Part shown: piece after piece, positions 40,001 through 46,971 of the stretch
How the letters are laid out: each line of letters begins with the position of its first letter
How positions within the stretch are numbered: the first letter of the stretch is position 1
From: Helicobacter sp. MIT 05-5293
GTDB taxonomy: Bacteria; Campylobacterota; Campylobacteria; Campylobacterales; Helicobacteraceae
Length of the DNA stretch: 47,539 bases
Assembly (NCBI RefSeq): GCF_000765665.2
Contig: NZ_JROZ02000006.1
Span: 1 to 47,539 of the forward strand
Reading direction: 5' to 3'
Translations under genes and position numbers: made by a program
Notes under the pieces: generated by a model
What the model was told of the DNA's origin: nothing
What the model saw: only the letters and a program-made list of their open reading frames with translations
Databases searched by the model: none

Positions 40001-41088
40001 CCCTTGCCGGTGCTTTTATTTAAGGGTGTATCTGCACTTTTAAGGCTTGGGATTAATTGTAGCTCTAAGCTATAAAGTCGCTTTTGATTTTTGTCTAAGC
40101 TTTCTTTGAGTGTGAATAAAACTCCCTTATCTTCAAATTCAGAATCTAAACGATGAATCTTGACATTGCTATCCCCGCTTTTGTGTGGTTGTGTCTCTCT
40201 TAATCGTGCATTTTTGTATATCTCTTTTATATTCGCTACCGCGTTTAAATGCTCATTCCTGCTAAATCCATTATCCACACTCTTTTTTATCGCAGTATCA
40301 CTAGTCATTTTTGAGAAAGAGTTTAGGCTAAAGGTCGCTTCTATGCCATCGCTACTTTTTAAAGTGTGATTAAGCACATTTTGTGCATTGAGATAGTCTT
40401 TGAGTGTGGTTTTGACTTCTTGAGTTTTGGTGTTACTAAAGTCAAAGGCTTTAAACTTTTCTTTTTCCTCTTTTGTGCGATAAGTTTTATCTAACTCTTG
40501 GAGTTTTTGGGGTATAATGGGGGTGTCCTTTAGTGAATGTGCATTTGCACCATCGCCTTGTTCCTTTATGGAAGTGTGGTAGTGAGTTGGCGGCTCCACT
40601 GCTAAAGGATTCTCTATTTTTATGTCTTTTGGTCTTATGTCTCTTTTTGTGAGATGCACAACTTCGCCATTCTCTTTTTTTACTCCCATTTTGCCGATTT
40701 TCTTTTCATTAATGATTTTAGCAATCATCGCGACATCTTCCCTATTATTAGGCAGAAAATGCGTAGGGTTATTTTTAATTTGCACAAACAATTTATAAAC
40801 ATCGCTTGGCTTTTTAAACATTTCGGGGTGCTTTTGAGCTAAAAGCCTCAAATCCGCAGAAATCTCCTTATTTTGAATGCCCGCTATATCCCTTACCCAC
40901 TCTTCTACCTCTCCCCTTACATTCAGTGGCAATTCCGCCTCTTTAGGCATTATAGCGATAAAATCATCACCCTTTAAAATAGCATCAAAGCCTTTGTGCT
41001 CTAAAGATTGTCGTATGTCTAAAAGATGTTGAGAATCTAACCCTAAATGCTGGGCTAGACTAGATTGTAATTTGTTCAAACAATACAT
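34024..41088 (-). CDS. Giant polyvalent protein: LPD, ParB-like and PBECR-type modules
   Basis: 2354 residues. Modules are bounded by IIPQ-type motifs near residues 194, 392, 579, 1307, 1537, 1866 and 2094. Visible modules in order: an N-terminal nuclease-like unit (about 60-165); an LPD3-like unit (MTSDTAIKKSVDNGFSRNEH, about 265-350); a PBECR-like unit (about 440-555); a DdrB/ParB-like unit (IPREGGADGAPIITKDGQVI, about 780-1000); a unit shared with the 1865-aa protein (about 1145-1280); a second LPD3-like unit (about 1410-1500); two copies of GDSKFGLKHILDKHEKEF nuclease-like modules (about 1770 and 2000); and a C-terminal module ending ITFYSDRNLKNP. It is injected or made early as an effector/defence arsenal, by analogy with described polyvalent proteins. 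Confidence 0.75.
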   Translation of the reverse strand: MYCLNKLQSSLAQHLGLDSQHLLDIRQSLEHKGFDAILKGDDFIAIMPKEAELPLNVRGEVEEWVRDIAGIQNKEISADLRLLAQKHPEMFKKPSDVYKLFVQIKNNPTHFLPNNREDVAMIAKIINEKKIGKMGVKKENGEVVHLTKRDIRPKDIKIENPLAVEPPTHYHTSIKEQGDGANAHSLKDTPIIPQKLQELDKTYRTKEEKEKFKAFDFSNTKTQEVKTTLKDYLNAQNVLNHTLKSSDGIEATFSLNSFSKMTSDTAIKKSVDNGFSRNEHLNAVANIKEIYKNARLRETQPHKSGDSNVKIHRLDSEFEDKGVLFTLKESLDKNQKRLYSLELQLIPSLKSADTPLNKSTGKGSSNSLQETKGGDKSPESSIVKTDTPIIPQKLQWSKHTNLDETSLTLSNLKGDELVEVKAINELKAQIIQSLDTLATEHLPQTISKAEFLQTGLEQVINKSNFLKHIQSKNDSFNRIKYLNLIEPTLKRPNIEFTEGEKKGYIKIFIGDDKKLFYVLITEQEDKLLITGIPTTKKREVIRQINKADSIRGVTHSGDELPATALANANKSTTANPIIPQKLQWSKHTNLDETSLTLSNGKKLLIHKDSFDNIYIQSDMQPSQARSYDELKINQSLSDFEKYNIEQKFINHMRNKKQLLKPQSADEIIQSEITKAQEESKSKQRYLETKHKQEAILQEKEANLNKRIDEVALSQGESIPYKPIRDTKIILSDDTPALSAQYVIIDYHDIVPIFERSQTQGRVIKQEKVIQNIINDFNPDLLIPREGGADGAPIITKDGQVIAGNHRALSLQTILDAPQHQDKALRYRESVKDFLHIDLEPTQMIVRRVNDNVSQEDILSLAFSSNKGRESTMGEKALSNLAYFKQNMSYLPQHIESENVDELKSFVASILDKQGGGLDTFNTNLALLAHIAPNAKNADIISALDSIKGSPDERVKLINMFVDNAGSFYNLSQNKLLPSLDLRAYLSESILNVSRRHSTRALDLENLNISINDFLNAGEEGQKAILALDSDKVKHLISDALSVALAKFVRQENPSTALYESLKNAPKALEEQTQPTLLSEGKPLSAVDIYDFVQYLISEGQSSKQTSELIALLPKLREAESKTFQDSKATQELENIVFNDKKGNEKILTKEVQEQWLKTFNLKSLDEDFIPHIAQEAKEALEKQGFSGEIHLKSGSLVKLIKENRLKYLDRIKPTLETPDKIIRQDESTIIFAKDFNDKKYFTSVSRNQSGEWIVRSNAPKSENGLNNKVAQGGEVIFDRQAPAQINANEAYDDIAKSNTKLDNAIIPQRKGTYDNSITHDSKLDHSSNSDTDTLYPLSGSHSQERGGVESYSGAREAFTYHTKEPQAIATLRKELKDALSPYLNREIINKQTGDSAQISNKGIKKMSSSEAVKKSMANGYTRDEHFKVASAVKEIFENADLQKITKDLKHNDPNVKIYRFIQEVSVNEKPANALITLKETIERGKKIYSIELESLDPLPKNQIAGKLDKQGQFSLTKDNSTANVAPIEKTDNDIIPQSKAKQKLEKQIAQYEDRIRILDKKLSSAGEVARKNYDANFAERELYQELLFKAKKAYYDIPEPSEDLPYRKFFKAQSKTKLEDIFSGAEEAMKPENLKEFLHKRGNEYYLKAFRKYLFDPHSLSFKHEIEIAQKDIILLKRYAAANAPYSRDLELRNGAEFRAEIERAFDIHPIKDFGTNYAEFYHDGKGAINKLLHEKQGQVSGAFYREDLKELSGNGEIDLVWGDSKFGLKHILDKHEKEFSDIAQELSEIVERGVLEKAKDNKYTLKTQKHTLVLGQRENNDFIITAYKDRRNEKLGNHQTVVGDDFTDEPLAKQPLSSNQNDIIPRFENHLSENKKFKIEFLETLDLNPLEYNFLRDKILGAKALKQDVSQQIRNKLQESLNLHPNPAFGTNYAEFYHDGKGAIDKLIDEYYQWQMLFKDPNEFSGQVAGAFYREDLKELSGNGEIDLVWGDSKFGLKHILDKHEKEFSDIARELSEIVERGELKKDDKGRLRIETQNYIIGVKDNWKGEKTNNWIVTAYEKKGGGGSLYTSPHNDLGEILPKTPNDIIPQSKIQSNPHIGSGLVGGSLAGVEEDESGNLTFDPSKFALGFLGAAVGSKAVAKGFQTLKANPQLKEAVVKELGNALALGFESAKAKYPILQTLEPRYIVKNEKGRIAQAKAMLSKLEQREQKGIYNVAYNGKNATKVYKDLEKIDEAIVLERGTKRKGGVHIKLSHSTDTQQQGYVTHQEVANLGKNIRKYIAKYHDPFIDSNGARLYEWQDKEGVKFRVVVNDLQESSGGNSLLPSATEEIITFYSDRNLKNPMSFKNPSLK

Positions 41089-41144
41089 TTCTTAGCGACT
41101 CTTTGTATATTTTCTTGAAAGGGTATAAAAGTTATGAGTGAAAT

Positions 41145-41206
41145 AAAAGGGTTAAAAGACGCAGCAGGAAACGACAAGGTCAAAAGGAGAGAAAACCTAC
41201 TGCGTC
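41145..41206 (-). terminator. Hairpin between primase and giant gene
   Basis: GACGCAGCAGG (41158-41168) pairs with CCTACTGCGTC (41196-41206) with one mismatch and a 27-base loop. On the minus strand it is followed by CTTTTAACCCTTTT, so it can end the replication operon before the giant gene and also overlaps the recurring AAAGGGTTAAAA motif. Confidence 0.45.
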
Positions 41207-41242
41207 AAAAATAGTAGCAAAGGTTGGCTTTTTTAAAAAGGG

Positions 41243-42871
41243 TTAAAACAAAAAATTAAGCTTTATTTCTGCCTTACACGCTAATATATACTCTTGCAGT
41301 GCGCAAATACTAGGTATGTCTTTATTTTGTTTGGCAAGGGCTTGTTTGACTTTGGCATGAGCGATGTTAAATTCCATTATCTCATTGTAAAAGGTGTTTT
41401 GATGCCATTGCTGGGCATAATCTGTATTTAAAGCGATTTTTAGGGCTTCTTTGCTAAGCGTGTGTGTCTCAAAAAATGCGCTCAAGTCTTTTGCGTATTC
41501 TTGGGGTATCGCGCTTAAGTCAAGCTTTTCTTTTGCGATAAAGGCAAGCTCTTCATCATTATAGATACCATAAAGCAAAGCAAGGATTCTGCTATGATTG
41601 GGCTTGGTGATAGTTTTGCTTAAAAAATACTCTTTGGGGATTTTGGTAAAGCTACTGATAGTCTTAAGGAGATATTCTTTTTGATAAAAGTTTGATTCAT
41701 TATCTATGAGGCTTTTGCAATAAAGCACTATCTCATCTTTTTCTTTGGGGCTTTGCGCTGCTCGTAATAGCGTCAAAATAAGATATTGTATGATAGGAAT
41801 AGCCCTAAATAAAGAGGAGTAATCATAGGATTCTTGCTCTTGAATCCGCCCTTTGGTCTGCTCCAAATAATCCCCTATATCTTTGTAATCGCCTTTAAGG
41901 ATTAAAACATAGCTCGTATAAATGCGATGCTTTAATAATAACTCTATGGCTCTTTTTGTGGCTTGTTGCCCCGCGCTGTCTTTATCAAAGCACAGATAGA
42001 AGCTTACCTCTTGGCATATTTTGATAATAGTGTTTAAAAAGCTTATGTTTAAGGCTGTCCCGCATGTGGCTATGGCGTTTTTAAAGCCTAATTTATGCAA
42101 GGCTATGGCGTCCATATATCCCTCTACGATAATGGCTTGTTTGCTCTTACTGATTGCACTCTTAGCATGGGATAAAAGATAGGGGGTAAGGGATTTTTTA
42201 AAAAGGTGGCTTTCTTGAGAATTGATATATTTAGGGGCATTTGTGAATTTCGCATAAGGGTGTGTGCGTCCGCTCAAAGCGATGATCTTATGCGCGCTGT
42301 TTCGTATCGCAAAAATGATTCTGTGAGCAAAAGGCGTATAAATACTGCCTGTTTGTCGTTTTTTAAATATGCCTAACTCTAGGGCTTCTTGCTCTGTAAA
42401 TATCTGTCTTATTGTGGCTACCTCTGGCATCAAACCTATGCTAAACTCCGCAAAATCATCGTGGGTTAAACCGCGATTAAAAAGATATTGGCTTACCTGG
42501 CTATTAGCTAGGAGTGCGTTTTTAGCATAGGTAAAAAGTGTCTCGTATTTTTGGGTGAGTGTTTTGTAATTATCCTTTTTCGTATAGGATTTGATAGTCT
42601 CAATCCCGCAAAGCTCCGCGACTTCTTCTACCGCTTCGTTAAAAGAAATATGCTTGTATTCTTGGATAAAGACAAAAACATCTCCGCTTTTGCCACAACC
42701 AAAACAAGTAAAAATCCCCTTGCTCTCACTCACAACAAAACTCGCGCTTTTTTCATCGTGAAAAGGGCAGTTTGCTTGGTGGTTCGCTCCTGCCTTTTTG
42801 AGCGGGATAAAGCTTGAGATAATATCCACTATATTGGCTTGGGCTTTGATTTGTGCGATGTTTGTTATCAT
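41243..42871 (-). CDS. DnaG-type primase
   Basis: 542 residues. A CHC2 zinc finger (C35, H38, C56, C59: CPFHDEKSASF and FTCFGCGKSGD), a TOPRIM core with E250 (IIVEGYMDAI) and D296/D298 (CFDKDSAGQQATKRA), then a C-terminal helical part that may contact the helicase. It starts RNA primers for phage replication. It overlaps the upstream RHH-like gene by four bases (ATGA) and works with the DnaB-like helicase and the loader upstream. Slightly shorter than chromosomal DnaG. Confidence 0.92.
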   Translation of the reverse strand: MITNIAQIKAQANIVDIISSFIPLKKAGANHQANCPFHDEKSASFVVSESKGIFTCFGCGKSGDVFVFIQEYKHISFNEAVEEVAELCGIETIKSYTKKDNYKTLTQKYETLFTYAKNALLANSQVSQYLFNRGLTHDDFAEFSIGLMPEVATIRQIFTEQEALELGIFKKRQTGSIYTPFAHRIIFAIRNSAHKIIALSGRTHPYAKFTNAPKYINSQESHLFKKSLTPYLLSHAKSAISKSKQAIIVEGYMDAIALHKLGFKNAIATCGTALNISFLNTIIKICQEVSFYLCFDKDSAGQQATKRAIELLLKHRIYTSYVLILKGDYKDIGDYLEQTKGRIQEQESYDYSSLFRAIPIIQYLILTLLRAAQSPKEKDEIVLYCKSLIDNESNFYQKEYLLKTISSFTKIPKEYFLSKTITKPNHSRILALLYGIYNDEELAFIAKEKLDLSAIPQEYAKDLSAFFETHTLSKEALKIALNTDYAQQWHQNTFYNEIMEFNIAHAKVKQALAKQNKDIPSICALQEYILACKAEIKLNFLF

Positions 42872-43101
42872 TTACCTAGCTCCTTTTGTGATAAAACTTC
42901 GCTAAAAAGCTGTGAATCTGCATAGATAAGCAAATTATTCTCTTTCTCATATCTCAAGTAATCACAAACACACATAATCAAATAAAGATTTTTGCTCATA
43001 TTGTGTTTTTTTGCGGCTTTTTTTAATTTTTTTATATTTACCTCTCTCAAAAGAAATTTCTTTCTTTTTTTTAGGCATAATGTGTCGTTTAGCCTTTTCA
43101 T
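42868..43101 (-). CDS. Small basic RHH-like DNA-binding protein
   Basis: 77 residues with strong AAAGGAGG 6 nt upstream of the ATG. FLLREVNIKKLKKAAKKHNM, then SKNLYLIMCVCDYLRYE, gives a beta-strand/helix/helix pattern like ribbon-helix-helix (MetJ/Arc) proteins. It overlaps the next upstream gene (42962-43243) by 140 nt in another frame, and the primase by ATGA. A regulator of the replication operon is likely. Confidence 0.6.
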   Translation of the reverse strand: MKRLNDTLCLKKRKKFLLREVNIKKLKKAAKKHNMSKNLYLIMCVCDYLRYEKENNLLIYADSQLFSEVLSQKELGK

Positions 43102-43243
43102 ATCCTTCCTCCTTTCCGTATAAAGACCGCTCTACGATGATACTCCTGCTCACATTTAAATATTGCGATAAATACTCAATGGTGTGCAGAATCTTACTAT
43201 CAAGATAAAAGCTACCGGTATGCACCTTTGCATTTTTAGGCAT
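42962..43243 (-). CDS. RHH (CopG-like) protein with lysine-rich tail
   Basis: 93 residues: SFYLDSKILHTIEYLSQYLN, then VSRSIIVERSLY, is a clear ribbon-helix-helix pattern in the first 45 residues. The C-terminal half (MPKKKKEISFERGKYKKIKK) is low-complexity basic and is read out of frame over the start of the following gene. The start overlaps the 124-aa gene. Probably a DNA-binding regulator. The long tail may only reflect overlap with the next gene. Confidence 0.65.
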   Translation of the reverse strand: MPKNAKVHTGSFYLDSKILHTIEYLSQYLNVSRSIIVERSLYGKEEGYEKAKRHIMPKKKKEISFERGKYKKIKKSRKKTQYEQKSLFDYVCL

Positions 43244-43610
43244 AGTGTAGCCCCAAAGTTTGGATAAAGCTCAATCCTAACGCATTAAGCCGACTTTGGA
43301 TAAAAAAGTTTTTCAGCAGCTCCTCTTCTTCATATCGCGTCTTGGTGAAGTCTTTAATCTTGTGATTTTTCGCTTCAAAGTCTGCCTGCTCTTGCACACA
43401 TTCAAACAAAAGTCTGTAAAAATCATTGCTGTAAATGCGCGATTTTTGATAGGTGGAGAGCTTGACTAAAAACACTTGCAAAAGTCCATTATCTTCAGGC
43501 TTTTGATGATCTATCTTGCGCAAAAAGATTGCCAGCTTTTGCACGGCGAAATCATTAAGTTTGATGCGCTCATCGCTCTTGATTGCATTTAAAAAGTCAT
43601 TTTTATCCAT
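43236..43610 (-). CDS. Unknown 124-aa replication-region protein
   Basis: Helical, mixed-charge; no domain recognised (MDKNDFLNAIKSDERIKLND, then QKSRIYSNDFYRLLFECVQE). 14 nt downstream of the replication initiator and overlapping the RHH gene by eight bases. Probably a replication accessory; a helicase-loader or DnaT-type partner is possible. Confidence 0.55.
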   Translation of the reverse strand: MDKNDFLNAIKSDERIKLNDFAVQKLAIFLRKIDHQKPEDNGLLQVFLVKLSTYQKSRIYSNDFYRLLFECVQEQADFEAKNHKIKDFTKTRYEEEELLKNFFIQSRLNALGLSFIQTLGLHYA

Positions 43611-43624
43611 TTAAGCCTCCTTTT

Positions 43625-44404
43625 TTAAAGCTCTAAGTTGGCTAAAGCGTCATTTTGCTTTGGTTTTGCATAGGTGGGGTAATGGAGCTTGCGTGTAAGG
43701 CTTTTATGCGCACACATTATCCCACTCCACCCACGATTAATACACAAATCCACGCATTCCCTTAGGTCTGCACCGACATTTTTTAAGCTCAAAAAGTCCT
43801 TTGTGATGCTTATCATCGTGCTTTTGGCTACAAAACCTTTTTCCTTGCGATAGCTTATAAAGTCATAGTAAGCTTGTTTTTCCTGCGTATTGAGGTGAGA
43901 GAGCATTTCATCTTGCGTGAGCTTTTGGGACTTTGGCTTTTTAGTATCGCTAAATTGCCTAAAAGATTCCATAACGACAAAAAGCAATCTTTTGCTATAG
44001 TCTTTGTTATTTATAATATTATTATTTATTATGTCCTCATTTTTTCCGCATACGGGTTTTTTGTTAAACGGATAAGATTGGCTGTGCTCTTGTATTTCTT
44101 GGATATTTTCTATCTCTAGGTTTTGGCAAGAATAGCTAAAATTATGCGTAAATTTGCCTTGAGAATCTAGCTCTTGTTTGAAGGTGATAATGTTCGCATT
44201 GACTAGCTCGTTTCTGTATTTTCTCGCAGTATTTTCAGAGATATTAAGGAGCTTTGCCAAATGCGCAATATTAAGATTCCACTCTTTAGGGAAACTTAGT
44301 ATCAAAGTATAGAGCATTCTCGCTCCGATACTAAGGCTAGAATCCTTTATGACATCGTTTGGAACGATAGTAAAATTTTGGGTGATTTTTGTTTTGTGTA
44401 TCAT
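43625..44404 (-). CDS. Replication initiator / helicase-loader-like protein
   Basis: 259 residues from the ATG in an ATGA overlap with the 62-aa gene. A winged-helix (about 10-80: DSSLSIGARMLYTLILSFPK, then NISENTARKYRNELVNANII) binds DNA. The C-terminal part (DLCINRGWSGIMCAHKSL) matches the GW-GI motif of phage replisome organisers and DnaT-like loaders. It probably recognises the phage origin and recruits the DnaB-like helicase. Confidence 0.65.
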   Translation of the reverse strand: MIHKTKITQNFTIVPNDVIKDSSLSIGARMLYTLILSFPKEWNLNIAHLAKLLNISENTARKYRNELVNANIITFKQELDSQGKFTHNFSYSCQNLEIENIQEIQEHSQSYPFNKKPVCGKNEDIINNNIINNKDYSKRLLFVVMESFRQFSDTKKPKSQKLTQDEMLSHLNTQEKQAYYDFISYRKEKGFVAKSTMISITKDFLSLKNVGADLRECVDLCINRGWSGIMCAHKSLTRKLHYPTYAKPKQNDALANLEL

Positions 44405-44589
44405 GATAAACTCCTTTTGTGATGGTGATTCTCTAAATGCTCTTTTAAAGCTGCCTCGCATCTGCTTGCTCCTATATGGACGCATATATCTACTAATTTT
44501 CCGTCATAGCGGTATATGTAGTTATTAAACACATAATAATAAGCATTGTTATAAGACGCGTTTTTGCCTTGTATCATATTGGCTTTCAT
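44401..44589 (-). CDS. Unknown 62-aa protein
   Basis: Asn/Tyr-rich N-terminus (NNAYYYVFNNYIYRYDGKLV), then ICVHIGASRCEAALKEHLEN; a His/Lys-rich end (HHHKRSL). It starts after AGGAGGAAGT, 10 nt from the helicase gene, and overlaps the initiator start by ATGA. Real by its SD and overlaps; function unknown. Confidence 0.55.
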   Translation of the reverse strand: MKANMIQGKNASYNNAYYYVFNNYIYRYDGKLVDICVHIGASRCEAALKEHLENHHHKRSLS

Positions 44590-44598
44590 ACTTCCTCC

Positions 44599-45753
44599 TT
44601 AAAAAATCTCTGGCAAATCTATTTCTGTTAAATGCTCTCGCTCACTTTGGCTTGTGAGAGAGTAAAATTTACCTTTTGTGCTGTCAAAAGCGACACGCTC
44701 TTTGTAGTGCTTACCTGTCTGTTTGTTTTTCTTTAAAATGACAATCCTTGAATCCTCACTAAATTCTCTTAGGTTTGCATTCTCCGGCTTGTCATGCTCT
44801 ATGCGGATAATGATACTCGCCTCATGTCCGCCCTTTTTACTGCCCATAGGATTATCCCTATCGCCTTTGCTTGTTTGCACGATAAGAAATACAAGGATAT
44901 TGAGGCTATGACACAATTTAGCAAGACAAGAGAATTTAAGGCTTTCTTCTTCCTCCATATTGCGTCCATTTGGGCTAACGATGCGCATTTGAGAATCTAT
45001 AAGAAATACTCTCACCCCTTGCTTGTAAAGGTTTTTAATATTTTGGGCTATTTGGTATATCTCATAGCCATTGTCCAAGATGATCATATTGTCTGCTTTT
45101 ATGGTTTTATCTTGGGCTTTGCGTTGGAGATATTGATGTATAGGAAATTCAAAGCTAAAGAAGCATATTTTATTATTTTTAGCGATGTATTCTAAGATTT
45201 GTAACCCCAAAGTCGTTTTACCCGCTTCAGGATCGCCACTGATAAGCACTAATTGAGCGACATCAAGCCCTCCATTAAATACAGAATCCAAAAAATCAAT
45301 ACCCGTTTTAAAGCTTGGCATTTTGGGAGCATTTGCATAAAACTCTTTCCATTGCGATAATGTCCTGTAATTGGTTTGTTCAATGCTAGGCATCACTTCT
45401 TCTAAGGTAAGCAAGGTATTATTATCACTCGCCCTTAAGAGAGTGAGGGCTGCTTGCCTTTGGGATTCTAAAAGGTAGCTTTGCACAAAGGGTGCTGCAA
45501 GGTTTTCCACATTGGGATTAGGCAACGCACTTAAAATATTTAAAAAATTCTCATCTTGAGAATCTTTCACACTTAAAGCATTGGCAAAGCTAGAATGACT
45601 TAAGGCATTTGCTTCTTGGAGAGTTTCTATAATATTTAAAGCCTCTTTGGCATCATCACTGAAACATTTTCTAGGACACACATTAAAAAAATCATTCATC
45701 TTTTCGGGGTAGTTTATAAAACTACTCAAAATCTCACACTCTAGCTCTTTCAT
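44599..45753 (-). CDS. Replicative DnaB-like helicase
   Basis: 384 residues. The start chosen is the ATG at MKELECEILSS, which follows GAGGTG and the stop of the zinc-ribbon gene, not a longer reading across that gene. Walker A GDPEAGKT (about 173-180), Walker B VFLID (about 249-253), then LVFLIVQTSKGD and an arginine-finger region near RIEHDKP. The N-terminal ~130 residues are the DnaB N-domain type. It unwinds phage DNA and interacts with the primase. Confidence 0.88.
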   Translation of the reverse strand: MKELECEILSSFINYPEKMNDFFNVCPRKCFSDDAKEALNIIETLQEANALSHSSFANALSVKDSQDENFLNILSALPNPNVENLAAPFVQSYLLESQRQAALTLLRASDNNTLLTLEEVMPSIEQTNYRTLSQWKEFYANAPKMPSFKTGIDFLDSVFNGGLDVAQLVLISGDPEAGKTTLGLQILEYIAKNNKICFFSFEFPIHQYLQRKAQDKTIKADNMIILDNGYEIYQIAQNIKNLYKQGVRVFLIDSQMRIVSPNGRNMEEEESLKFSCLAKLCHSLNILVFLIVQTSKGDRDNPMGSKKGGHEASIIIRIEHDKPENANLREFSEDSRIVILKKNKQTGKHYKERVAFDSTKGKFYSLTSQSEREHLTEIDLPEIF

Positions 45754-45754
45754 T

Positions 45755-45913
45755 TTACACCTCACTTTGAGAGATTGATATATGTATCTCTTGCTCATGG
45801 AGGCAGTGTATGCAAGTGCAAGTGATGGTGATTTCGCTTGGTGTGCAAACATCATCATCAAAAATAGTGATGTTTTCTTCCCCACATAATGTGCATTCGT
45901 AGCAAATTTCCAT
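45755..45913 (-). CDS. 52-aa zinc-ribbon-like protein
   Basis: MEICYECTLCGEENITIFDD and a second Cys cluster TCTCIHCLHEQ: CxxC...CxxC with extra Cys/His, a small zinc ribbon. It shares a TAATG overlap with the integrase stop and lies 1 nt from the helicase start, so the three are co-translated. Possible DNA/RNA-binding co-factor; function unknown. Confidence 0.7.
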   Translation of the reverse strand: MEICYECTLCGEENITIFDDDVCTPSEITITCTCIHCLHEQEIHISISQSEV

Positions 45914-46971
45914 TATATGCCTCCTTGAAACGCATCATCTAAAAATGTTGCGCGCTTTTTTGCTTGAGGGAGATATTTGACATAATAATCAAGCGTAGTG
46001 CTTAAGGATTTATGTCCTAGCATTGCGCTTATCCACAGAATCTCCTCATTGTGCGTAAGCATAAGGGTCGCAAAGGTGTGTCGGGTCTGATAAAGTGGGC
46101 GTTTGGCGAGATTTAGAGATTCAAGTAAAGTATGCCATTTGAATAAGGCATTTTCGGGGGTAAAGGTGAAAATCATTTCACTTCTCTGTGCCGTAGTTTT
46201 GTGTATGCGCTCCAACTCCAAAAGGGCGGCTTTGGCTAAAGGGAGCATATCTATATAACGGGATTTGTGCGTTTTCGTGGAAGTGATGACTTTCCTTGCG
46301 CGCTCTTGGGATTTGCACACACAGATTTTATCATTTTCAAAATCCACATCATCAAAGGTCAGTGCGAACAGCTCTCCTGTGCGCATACCTGTAAAAATAG
46401 CCACTTGCAAAAAAAGCTTAAAATAGTGATCTTGGCAAACGGACAAAATGAGCTTGATTTCATCGAGGCTAAGAGGTAGGATTTGTCTTTGTAGCTCTGC
46501 CTGATTGATGTGCTTTCTAAATCGTATCGGCTTTATGTTGAGCTTGTGCGTATCTTTCGCAAAGGTGATAAGTCTGTTGAGAAAATTAATTTTTGCAGAA
46601 GCAGTATGATTAGCTTGTGCGTAGGCTTTGACTTGCTCTTGCGTGATAAGTCTTAAATCTTTGCTCCCAAAGTATGCAACGATGCTTTTAAGGTTGGATT
46701 TGTATTTGAGTAATGTTTGGTGTTTGAGATAGGGTTGCTCATCAAGGAATGCCTCGCCTATCACAGCAAAAGTAAGCTTCTGTTGGTGTTGTTGCTTATT
46801 TTGCCCCAGATATTCATAGACAAGATTCTTGCCCTCTAGTAAGACTGTAGCGAGATTTTCTTTTGTCGCTCGTAATTTTGTGCTAAAACGCAAGCGTCCC
46901 ACATCTGCCAATGTCGCATCTATATAAATAATATCGTTCCTGCTGTAGGAATTGATTTTGTGTATTTTCAT
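45913..46971 (-). CDS. Tyrosine integrase
   Basis: 352 residues. An N-terminal arm/core-binding part, then the catalytic domain with R197 (GMRTGELF), K233 (TKTHK), R297 (YQTRHTFAT), H320 (MLGHKS) and the nucleophile Y329 (STTLDYY). The His that usually opens box II (HxLRH) is a Tyr here (Y294). It should insert and excise the prophage. It stands at the right end, so attachment and arm sites are expected in 46972-47539. Expression with the replication genes on one transcript is unusual, since integrases often have their own control. Confidence 0.9.
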   Translation of the reverse strand: MKIHKINSYSRNDIIYIDATLADVGRLRFSTKLRATKENLATVLLEGKNLVYEYLGQNKQQHQQKLTFAVIGEAFLDEQPYLKHQTLLKYKSNLKSIVAYFGSKDLRLITQEQVKAYAQANHTASAKINFLNRLITFAKDTHKLNIKPIRFRKHINQAELQRQILPLSLDEIKLILSVCQDHYFKLFLQVAIFTGMRTGELFALTFDDVDFENDKICVCKSQERARKVITSTKTHKSRYIDMLPLAKAALLELERIHKTTAQRSEMIFTFTPENALFKWHTLLESLNLAKRPLYQTRHTFATLMLTHNEEILWISAMLGHKSLSTTLDYYVKYLPQAKKRATFLDDAFQGGI

